Source of the DNA: Hydractinia symbiolongicarpus
Taxonomy: Eukaryota > Cnidaria > Hydrozoa > Anthoathecata > Hydractiniidae
Direction: 5' to 3'
DNA length: 64,000 nucleotides
Assembly: GCF_029227915.1 (NCBI RefSeq)
Contig: NC_079884.1
Location: forward strand, 16,990,001 to 17,054,000
Shown piece by piece: positions 31,500 to 41,264 of this stretch. How positions within the stretch are numbered: position 1 is the stretch's first letter; each line of letters begins with the position of its first letter. The notes beneath the pieces were generated by a model. That model was not told the DNA's origin, ran no database searches, and saw only the letters and a program-made list of their open reading frames with translations. Position numbers and translations under genes: made by a program.

Positions 31500-32819
31500 T
31501 TAATACAGGACAGACATAATTTCACCGTTTTGAATGTTTAATTGGGCGTCCATGATTAGATATATATAGGCGTTTAAGGATCCTGCGGTTTCGGCAGTCT
31601 TTTCAATTTGTAGGGTGATTCCCTCACTTGCATTTTCAATCCGTCGACCGGTCCCATGCAGGGCGTTTTCATCTATGGTTCTGAAATCTAACCATAGAGC
31701 ATATTTGTTTGTTAAGTAATCGGAGACTTTTACATCATGTAATTGCAGATGTTTTTTGATTTCGCTGGCATTGCCATCCTTTGGTTTACCTTCGGCAAAA
31801 TACTTACAAATTTCATTGTAATGTTCAAACGGCTGCATCCCTTGAGCAAAAAGTTGGTTAGGCTTACCCTCAACTATGGCGGATACCTTTTTAATTTTCG
31901 GATTGTAGAACTTACCGGTATCTCGTTTGTAGGCTTGTTCGTCTTTAAACAAAACCAATATACCCTTCAAAGATTTACAAGGTGTATTGAATGACCAATT
32001 CCACGTTGTGTCCGACTTATCCACTCTAATTTGTCTATGTCTCAAAAACCTGTCGTATGGTAAAGCCATGTTTTCATATTCATTTGAAATGAATCTGGCT
32101 AAGGTTGGGTGTGTCACAATCTCATATTCGAGAGATATGTTAGTTACTTTGTATTTAGCATCTGGTGCTGGTGCCGTGGCAGAACCGGAAGGTTTGGTTG
32201 GAGTTGATAATACAACACTGTCGTAATTATTGAATGTGATCTCATAACATAACCTATTACCTAATCCAGCTTGATAATATGGGATCATGCTATCTAACAT
32301 TTCAAAATCTAGTGGTATGGTGAACTTGTTTTTGTATGCATCGGCAATGGCTTTGTCTGAGACATCAGATGCGTCTTTATCCGAAGCGCTTACCCTCAAT
32401 TTCATCCAGTTTTCCGTACACCCATCATTGGATATGATGCCTTGTCTGATTGCATTTCTCTTTTCATACTTGGTTAGCCATAAATCTCTGTAGCATCCTA
32501 AAAGATCAAAGTCATCAATGCTCAAAATCTCGGTACCCTCAAACTTGATGGCCAACTTTTTAACAATAGCTCTTCCAATGTTAGAGACTAATGTTCTTTT
32601 CGTGTCGGCTTTTGACTCGAGTTCAACGTCGAAACTTATTTTTGAAGTCCCTGGAACAATAACATCATCGCTACCTAAATTAGGAAACCTAATCAAAAGT
32701 AACTGGTTTTGATCAATCTCACTTGGATTGTGTGTCACAATTACTTTTTGGTGTGATCCTTTTACACCATGAGCAGGTATAAGAGAACGTTCAGGATTTA
32801 ACCTTTTTCCGTATTCCAT
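31500..32819 (-). CDS. Major capsid protein, double jelly-roll
   Basis: Intact 439-residue ORF. The sequence is beta-rich throughout with no membrane segment. Recognisable Polinton/adintovirus features include an N-terminal 'QLLLIRFPNLGSDDVIVPG', 'RAIVKKLAIKFEGTEILSI', 'LDSMIPYYQAGLGNRLCYE', and a C-terminal 'AYIYLIMDAQLNIQNGEI' strand region. The length fits the Polinton family. Identification comes from remembered family pattern and the position next to the ATPase; a structure prediction would settle it. It builds the icosahedral shell. No stops or frameshifts. Confidence 0.85.
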   Translation of the reverse strand: MEYGKRLNPERSLIPAHGVKGSHQKVIVTHNPSEIDQNQLLLIRFPNLGSDDVIVPGTSKISFDVELESKADTKRTLVSNIGRAIVKKLAIKFEGTEILSIDDFDLLGCYRDLWLTKYEKRNAIRQGIISNDGCTENWMKLRVSASDKDASDVSDKAIADAYKNKFTIPLDFEMLDSMIPYYQAGLGNRLCYEITFNNYDSVVLSTPTKPSGSATAPAPDAKYKVTNISLEYEIVTHPTLARFISNEYENMALPYDRFLRHRQIRVDKSDTTWNWSFNTPCKSLKGILVLFKDEQAYKRDTGKFYNPKIKKVSAIVEGKPNQLFAQGMQPFEHYNEICKYFAEGKPKDGNASEIKKHLQLHDVKVSDYLTNKYALWLDFRTIDENALHGTGRRIENASEGITLQIEKTAETAGSLNAYIYLIMDAQLNIQNGEIMSVLY

Positions 32820-32890
32820 GTCTGTTATTACTTTTATTTTATTTTTACTTTTATCTCAGTTAGCGTATACTTCATTGGACCTATGGCCTT

Positions 32891-33440
32891 TTATTCAAAC
32901 CTATTGTCTGCCATCTCTCTTATGTGAAGGACAACTGTTGTTCCCAGATCTTTTACCAGATCTCCATTTTAATCAGTTATTTTAAAAGTAAGTGATTGAC
33001 CCCTTTAGTTTCTTATATTGCGGGTTTTTGGGCTCAATATGTGTAACATCACCATACTCAGATATATGATATGTTAGCAAGTTTTCGCTATATCTACCAT
33101 TTTTAAGATTTAATGTATTATCCAATTCATTCAGATTGAAATGTAATTCTGTTATGTTGGTTAGCTTATTTGTTTTGATTACTCGAGGGTCTTTGATTAA
33201 TGGTGTGGATGTGACATCACCCGCTAAAGATGCGTTCAGCTCCCTACCGGTGTATTTTCCTTTCGGTAGCAACTTTTCTTTTTTTCCAATGGTCACTTTT
33301 AGTGGAGCTGTGATTTCATATGTAACATTGTCCGAAAACGTCTCTATGATCGCAACTTCTTTTGTGCCAGTCTCGTTGTATATGTTGTGATACAAATAGA
33401 TTGTCTTTTCACTATGTATGTCATTTATTGTGATATACAT
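32891..33440 (-). pseudogene. Penton-like minor capsid protein (frameshift and stop near the 3' end)
   Basis: From the ATG at 33440 the frame is open for 152 residues: beta-rich sequence with 'ITAPLKVTIGKKEKLLPKG', 'TNKLTNITELHFNLNELD' and 'LTYHISEYGDVTHIEPKNP'. Near 33000 a run of Gs is followed by a frame change; the sense continues in another frame, meets a TAA at about 32969-32971, and ends with 'TTVVLHIREM' at 32891. Polintons have a single jelly-roll penton protein of this type. The damage removes the last strands. The gene diverges from the plus-strand gene with a gap of 14-38 bp. Confidence 0.65.
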
Positions 33441-33478
33441 TCTTATATTAGAGAGTGGAATTATTTAAATCAAAAAGA

Positions 33479-34655
33479 ATGGATAGCATTTTCAAAAACA
33501 ATCCCAATGCGGCCTATAAGCCAAATGGAGGACGGGACCTTCAGATATTGGATGGGAAGGATCTATACAAACAGACCATTATTGTCTCTGAAAATGGCTC
33601 TTTTCCTGCTGTCTTTCCTAATATTTTTACCAATTACGAACTGAATCAAAACGAACAACGTATGAAAATTTGGAATGAACAACCGTTTAAATTATGGCAA
33701 ACCCAACTCAATTTTGCCACTTGGTGTGCTTCAAGTGCTTGTGGAGTCAGTTCCAAACACCTTAAAGAAGGTAGATCTATGATCAGATCGGTATATCGTT
33801 TTCATGTCTATTATCACATTAGACGAATCATTAAGCGCTTGCAGACAAATCTACCTTTTGAAGATAGTTTTAATCAATATGACAATCCTTATTCAAACGA
33901 AGAATTTCTAAAAATATGTGGTGAATATGACGTCGATTCTATTCCTATGAAATACAGAGGTCAATACTTTTTCAGCTCATATCAAAAAAGACGTAAAAAC
34001 TATCCAACTCCGGGCTTGAGTTATTTCACGAATGACTCCATGACACGATGGATTGTGGAAAAATCTAATGGCTTTACAAAAACAGGCCCTGTAAAGATTT
34101 CGAGCAGTGTTAGGGCGTATGCTTATCTTGTTCTTAGTTCGCAAGCCTCATCCCGTTCTTCTATCTTGGGTAATGATTCAAGCGCTTTGACGGCTCAAAG
34201 AGTTTTTATGAACAACCTTGAAAACATTGTTAACCGTAGGGTTGATATTCAGGAGGACATTAAACGTTATCAGGATACGTTAAACTACGCTTCAAGTAAG
34301 GTTGATTATTCGGTTGGACAAGGTATTTATATGTTACCTAGTGACATGAATCTCAAAATTAAAACAGGGGTGGTAGGTTACAACAACAAGATTTTGATAT
34401 CGGGTGAAGATCTGACCATTGATTAATCGAAAGGTTAATGTTATTGAAAAAACAGCTGAATCACATAAAAAGATTCCTGATAGGACATCCGGACCTATTC
34501 CTATCCATAGTACTATTACTACTAGTACTACTAGTACTACTGATAAACACATTACTGCACCTTACCACAAAGATACTCCTACACATGAAGATGAGAAGAT
34601 CGCTCTTGTTATTGCTATGACAACAGGTTATTTCATATGGTATTTGTTTAGATAA
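33479..34655 (+). pseudogene. Conserved Polinton protein with C-terminal membrane anchor (frameshifted)
   Basis: The first good ATG is at 33479 ('MDSIFKNNPNAAYKPNGG'). A GTG at 33455 precedes it in frame and may be a decayed start, because the intervening residues fit. The long frame contains 'NEQPFKLWQTQLNFATWCA', 'SMIRSVYRFHVYYHIRRI' and 'GIYMLPSDMNLKIKTGVVG', and stops at 34426. From about 34420 the sense carries on in another frame: a Thr/Ser-rich linker coded partly by an ACTAGT repeat, then the anchor 'IALVIAMTTGYFIWYLF', ending at 34655. I recognise the family only as a constant neighbour of capsid genes; no protease or other catalytic motif is visible. Confidence 0.65.
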
Positions 34656-34885
34656 TGACGTCAATTAAATGTCAATCAAACCATAATAATAATAGAGAAC
34701 AATGCATTCCTTACATACCAAATATCCTTAGCAACGGCTACTTTCGTATTGACTTTTTTCTTATGTAAACAACTTTCTGGTATGTAAAACCCTATTGTTA
34801 TAAGCGTTTGATTGACAGATGGTTTTACACAAGAGTCTTGTAACAAAAACTGCTTGCGTGTTGTTATTTATGTTTTATTATCATT
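34656..34885. promoter_or_regulatory. Right subterminal non-coding region with hairpin
   Basis: No gene. 34823-34848 holds a decayed copy of the ATPase hairpin: the loop and 3' arm (CAAGAGTCTTGTAACAAAAA) are identical, but the 5' arm has lost several pairs. 34656-34820 is AT-rich. A TGACGTCA lies at about 34657-34664. Confidence 0.45.
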
Positions 34886-35144
34886 GATGGTATTACCACG
34901 TACGCTAGAGGCCATTATAGACAGGGTTGAATCCGATCACAATAATGGGGGGTTGGGGCCCGGAGGTACACGGCGGGTATTGGGGGGTTTGTGTCTCTTC
35001 TATCGTTGATTTAACGGATATGCCCGCTTATTTGACGTAAAATGGTAAAGTGCTAAGGGATTCTATGGACCTTTTTACGTTGATTTAACGGATATGATCT
35101 ATGATTTGACATGATTGCACTAACATCGGCATTTTCCTATCTCT
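34886..35144. repeat. Polinton right terminal inverted repeat (259 bp)
   Basis: Reverse complement of 20229-20487 with about eight differences. On this strand it shows a G-rich tract (runs of G at about 34947-34986) able in principle to form a quadruplex. It includes the two direct copies of the 19-bp CGTTGATTTAACGGATATG motif in this orientation. Confidence 0.9.
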
Positions 35145-35149
35145 ACGAG
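35145..35149. other. Target-site duplication, right copy (ACGAG)
   Basis: Second copy of the 5-bp duplication at 20224-20228; the satellite monomer resumes immediately with TACATGAACTCGGCGGTG. Confidence 0.85.
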
Positions 35150-38100
35150 TACATGAACTCGGCGGTGTTATAACGCCATGGTGCAATGGCAAACGAATTA
35201 GGCATCATAGTCAAATAAGAGTGGAAGGGCTAGACCAATGGTAACCTCCGCAGTCACGTGGAACCACGTAACTTACGTGTAAGGCCTTTATTACACGGTT
35301 AAAAGCCATATTGCAGCCTTTATAGACCTGTACGAGTATTTCACGAAGTTATAAGGCCATGGAGCAATGGAAAACGACTTGAGACCTCGTAGTCCATTGA
35401 GGGTTGAAGGACTAGACAAATGGTAAACTGTGGAGACAGGTGGAACCACAGCCATGTTACAGTCTTTATAGACCTGTACGAGTATTTTACGAAGTTATAA
35501 GGCCGTGGTGCAATGGAAAACGAATTAGGACGTCATAGTCGAGTAAGAGTGGAAGCACTAGACCAATGGTACCCTCCGCAGACACGTGATACCACGTGAT
35601 TTACGTCTAAGGCTCTTATTACGCGGTTAAAAGCCATTTTACAGCCTCTATAGGCCTGCATATGTAGTTGACGGTGTTATAACGCCATGCAGCATTGCAA
35701 AACGACTTAGGACGTCGTAGTCCATTAAGAGTGGAAGGACTAGATCAATGGTAACCTCTGCAGACACGTGGAACCACGTGATTTACGTGTAAGGCTTTTA
35801 TTACGCGGTTAAAAGCCATGTTACAGTCTTTATAGAACTGTACGACTATTTGACGGTGTTATAACGCCATTGTGCAAAGATAAAGGACTTGGGACGTCGT
35901 AGTCCATTGAGAGTGGATGGACTACGCCAATGGTAACCTCGGCTGAACGTGCAGTCACGTGATTTACGTGTAAGGCTTTTAAAACGCGATTGAAAGCCAT
36001 GTTACAGTCTTTATAGAGCTGTACGAGTGTTTGACAGTCTTATAACGCTATGGAGCATTGGAAAACGACTTGGGACGTCGTAGTCCATTGAGAGTGGAAG
36101 GACTACACCAATGGTTCCCTCCGCAGACACATGCAGTCACGTGGATTACATGTAAGGCGTTTATTAGGCAGCGAAAGGTCATAAAACAACCTCTAGAGAC
36201 GGGTACATGTAGTTGGCGGTGTTATAACGCCATGGTGCAATGGCAAACGAATTAGTCGTCATAGTCGAATAAGAGTGGAAGGACTAGACCAATGGTAACC
36301 TCCACAGTCACGTGGAACCACGTGATTTACGTGTAAGGCCTTTATTACGCGGTTAAAAGCCATTTTACAGCCTTTATAGACCTGTACGTGTATTTCAGGA
36401 AGTTATAAGGCCATGGAGCAATGGAAAACGAATTGGGACGTCATCGTTGAGTAAGAGTGGAAGGACTGGACCAATGGCAACCTCCGCAGACACGTGAAAC
36501 CCCGTTATTTACGTCTAAGGCTCTTATTACGCGGTTAAAAGCCATTTTACAGCCTTTATAGACCTGTACGAGTATTTCACGAAGTTATAAGGCCATGGAA
36601 CAATGGAAAACGACTTGAGACGTCGTAGTCCATTGAGAGTGGAAAGACTAGACCAATGGTAACCTCTGCAGACACGTGAAACCACGTGATTTACGTCTAA
36701 GGCTCTTATTACGCGGTTAAAAGCCATGTTACAGTCGTTATGAACCTCTACGAGTACTTCACGGTGTTTTAAGGCAATGGAGCATTGCAAAACGACTTGG
36801 GACGTCGTAGCCCATTGAGAGTGGAAGGTCTACACCAATGGTAAAATCCGCAGACACGTGCAGTCACGTGAATTACATGTAAGGCCATTATTAGGCAGCG
36901 AAAGGTCATAAAACAACCTCTAGAGACGGGTACATGTAGTTGGCGGGGTTATAACGCCATGGTGCAATGGCAAACGAATTAGTCGTCATAGTCGAATAAG
37001 AGTGGAAGGACTAGACCAATGGTAGCCTCCGCAGTCACGTGGAACCACGTAATTTACGTGTAAGGCCTTTATTACACGGTTAAAAGCAATATTACAGCCT
37101 TTATAGACCTGTACGTGTATTTCACGAAGTTAAAAGGCCATGGCGCAATGGAAAAAGAATTGGGACGTCATAGTCGAGAAGAGTGGAAGGACTAGACCAA
37201 TGGTAACCTCCCCAGACACGTGAAACCACGTGATTTACGTCTAAGGCTCTTATTACGCGGTTAAAAGCCATGTTACAGTCTTTATGAACCTGTACGAGTA
37301 TTTTACGAAGTTATAAGGCCATGGAGCAATGGAAAACGACTTGACACCTCGTAGTCCATTGAGAGTGGAAGGTCTAGACCAATGGTAACCTGTGGAGACA
37401 GGTGAAACCACGTGATTTACGTGTAAGGCCTTTATTACGCGGTTAAAGGCCATGTTACAGTCTTTATAGACCTGTACGAGTATTTCACGAAGTTATAAGG
37501 ACATGGTGCAATGGAAAAAGAATTGGGACGTCATAGTCGAGTAAGAGTGGAAGGACTAGACCAATGGTAACCTCCGCAGACACGTGAAACTACGTGATTT
37601 ACGTCTAAGGCTCTTATTACGCGGTTAAAAGCCATGTTACAGTCTTTATGAACCTCTACGAGTACTTTACGGTGTTTTAAGGCAATGGAGCATTGCAAAA
37701 CGACTTGGGACGTCGTAGCCCATTGAGAGTGGAAGGACTACACCAATGGTAAAATCTGCAGACACGTGCAGTCACGTGAATTACATGTAAGGCCATTATT
37801 AGGCAGCGAAAGGTCATAAAACAACCTCTAGAGACGGGTACATTGACGGTGTAGTTGGGGGTGTTATAACGCCGTGGTGCAATGGCAAACGAATTAGTCG
37901 TCATAGTCGAATAAGAGTGGAAGGACTAGACCAATGGTAACCTCTGCAGACACGTGGAACCACGTGATTTACGTGTAAAGCTTTTATTACGCGGTTAAAA
38001 GCCATATTACAGCTTTTATAGACCTGTACGAATATTTCACGAAGTTACAAGGCCATGGCGCAACGGAAAACGAATTGGGACGTCATCGTTGAGTAAGAGT

Positions 38101-41100
38101 GGAAGGACTACACCAATGCTAACCTCCGCAGACACGTGAAGCCACGTTATTTACGTCTAAGGCTCTTATTACGCAGTTAAAAGCTATATTACAGCCTTTA
38201 TAGACCTGTACGAGTATTTCACGAAGTTTTGAGGCCATGGAGCAATGGAAAACAACTTGGGACGTCGTAGTCCATTGAGAGTGGAAGGACTAGACCAATG
38301 GTAACTTCCGCAGACATGTGAAACAACGTGATTTACGTCTAAGGCTCTTATTACGCGGTTAAAAGCCATGTTACAGTCTTTATGAAACTGTACGAGTATT
38401 TTACGAAGTTATAAGGCCATGGAGCAATGGAAAACAACTTGAGACGTCGGAGTCCATTGAGAGTGGAAGGACTAGACCAATGGTAACCTGTGGAGACAGG
38501 TGGAACCACGTGATTTACGTGAAAGGCCTTTATTACGCAGTTAAAAGCCATGTTACAGCCTTTATAGACATGTACGTGTATTTCACGAAGTTATAAGGCC
38601 ATGGCGCAATGGAAAACGAATTGGGACGTCATCGTTGAGTAAGAGTGGAAGGAGTAGACCAATGGTAACCTCCCCAGACACGTGAAACCACGTGATTTAC
38701 GTCTAAGGCTCTTATTACGCGGTTAAAAGCCATGTTACAGTCTTTATGAACCTGTACGAGTATTTTACGAAGTTATAAGGCCATGGAGCAATGGAAAACA
38801 ACTTGAGACGTCGGAGTCCATTGAGAGTGGAAGGACTAGACCAATGGTAACCTGTGGAGACAGGTGGAACCACGTGATTTACGTGAAAGGCCTTTATTAC
38901 GCAGTTAAAAGCCATGTTACAGTCTTTATAGACCCGTACGAGTTTTTGACGGTGTTATAAGGGCATGGAGCCTTGGAAAACAACCTGAGTCATCATAGTC
39001 CTTTGAGAGTTAAAGGACTAGACCAATGGTAACTTGTGGAGACAGGTGGAACAACTTCAATTTACGTGTAAGGCCTTTGTTAGGCAGTTAATATCCATGT
39101 TACAGTCTTTATAGGCCTGAACATGTAGTTGACGGTGTTATGACGCCATGGTGTAATGGGAAACGAATTAGGCGTTATAGTCAAATAAGAGTGAAAGGGC
39201 TAGACCAATGGTAACCTCCGTAGTCACGTGGAACTACGTAATTTACGTGTAAGGCCTTTATTACGCGGTTAAAAGACATATTACAGCCTTTATAAACCTG
39301 TACGAGTATTTCACGAAATTATAAGGCCATGGATTAATGGAAAAGAACTTGACACCTCGTAGTCCATTGAGAATGGAAGGTCTAGACCAATGGTAACCTG
39401 TGGAGACAGGTGAAACCACGTGATTTACGTGTAAGGCCTTTATTACGCGGTTAAAGGCCATGTTACAGTCTTTATAGACCTGTACGAGTATTTCACGAAG
39501 TTATAAGGACATGGTGCAATGGAAAAAGAATTGGGACGTCATAGTCGAGTAAGAGTGGAAGGACTAGACCAATGGTAACATCTGCAGACACGTGAAACCA
39601 CGTGATTTACGTCTAAGGCTCTTATTACGCGGTTAAAAGCCATGTTATAGTCTTTATGAACCTGTACGAGTATTTCATGAAGTTATAAGGCAATTGCAAA
39701 ACGACTTAGGACGTCGTAGTCCATTGAGAGTGGAAGGACTACACCAATGGTAAAATCCGCAGACACATGCAGTCACGTGAATTACATGGAAGGCGTTTAT
39801 TAGGCAGCGAAAGGTCATAAAACAACCTCTAGAGACAGGTACATGTAGTTGGCTGTATTATAACGCCATGGTGCAATGGCAAACAAATTAGTCGTCATAG
39901 TCGAATAAGAGTGGAAGGACTAGACCAATGGTAACCTCCGCAGTCACGTGGAACCACGTAATTTACGTGTAAGGCCTTTATTACGCGGTTAAAAGACCTA
40001 TTACAGCCTTTATAGACCTGTCGAGTATTTCACGAAGTTATAAGGCCATGGAGGAATGGAAAACGACTTGACACCTCGTAGTCCATTGAGAGTGGAAGGT
40101 CTAGACCAATGGTAACCTGTGGAGACAGCTGAAACCACGTGATTTACGTGTAAGGCCTTTACTACGCGGTTAAAGGCCATGTTACAGTCTTTATAGACCT
40201 GTACGAGTATTTCACGAAGTTATAAGGACATGGTGCAATGGAAAAAGAATTGGGACGTCATAGTCGAGTAAGAGTGGAAGGACTAGACCAATGGTAACCT
40301 CCGCAGACAGGTGAAACCACGTGATTTAAGTCTAAGGCTCTTATTACGCGGTAAAAAGCCATGTTACAGTCTTTATGAACCTGTACGAGTATTTTACGAA
40401 GTTATAAGGCCATTGCAAAACGACTTAGGACGTCGTAGTCCATTGAGAATGGAAGGACTAGACCAATGGTAACCTCTGCAGACACGTGGAACCACGTAAT
40501 TTACGTGTAAAGCTTTTATTACGCGGTTAAAGGCCATATTACAGCTTTTATAGACCTGTACGAGTGTTTGACGAAGTTTTGAGGCCATAGAGCAATGAAA
40601 AACAACTTGGGACGTCGTAGTCCATTGAGAGTGGAAGGACTAGACCAATGGTAACTTCCGCAGACATGTGAAACAACGTGATTTACGTCTAAGGCTCTTA
40701 TTACGCGGTTAAAAGCCATGTTACAGTCTTTATGAAACTGTACGAGTATTTTACGAAGTTATAAGGCCATGGAGCAATGGAAAACAACTTGAGACGTCGG
40801 AGTCCATTGAGAGTGGAAGGACTAGACCAATGGTAACCTGTGGAGACAGGTGGAACCACGTGATTTACGTAAAAGGCCTTTATTACGCAGTTAAAAGCCA
40901 TGTTACAGCCTTTATAGACATGTACGTGTATTTCACGAAGTTATAAGGCCATGGCGCAATGGAAAACGAATTGGGACGTCATCGTTGAGTAAGAGTGGAA
41001 GGAGTAGACCAATGGTAACCTCCCCAGACACGTGAAACCACGTGATTTACGTCTAAGGCTCTTATTACGCGGTTAAAAGCCATGTTACAGTCTTTATGAA

Positions 41101-41264
41101 CCTGTAAGAGTATTTTACGAAGTTATAAGGCCATGGAGCAATGGAAAACAACTTGAGACGTCGGAGTCCATTGAGAGTGGAAGGACTAGACCAATGGTAA
41201 CCTGTGGAGACAGGTGGAACCACGTGATTTACGTGAAAGGTCTTTATTACGCAGTTAAAGGCCA

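Larger units (their letters stand above)
20229..35144. mobile_element. Polinton/Maverick (adintovirus-type) element, complete ends, partly decayed
   Basis: A 14,916-bp element bounded by 259-bp inverted repeats beginning AGAGATAGG, with a 5-bp duplication. It carries the defining gene set: protein-primed polymerase B, DDE integrase, packaging ATPase, double jelly-roll major capsid protein and a penton-like protein, plus SAP, RING and small membrane proteins. Genes lie on both strands in divergent and convergent groups. I could not find an adenovirus-type protease. Several ORFs carry stops or frameshifts. Polintons move by self-synthesis and integrase, and are the integrated form of capsid-encoding viruses. 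Confidence 0.95.

Noticed and set aside
34812-35009. 65-codon ORF across the right terminal repeat
   Set aside because: It starts in the decayed hairpin region and overlaps the antisense of the polymerase B tail carried in the terminal repeat; no support as a gene.
20229-35144. Reading the element as a bacterial prophage or a free linear virus
   Set aside because: The integrase is retrovirus-type, the polymerase and capsid are of Polinton type, and a clean target duplication in eukaryotic satellite shows chromosomal insertion.
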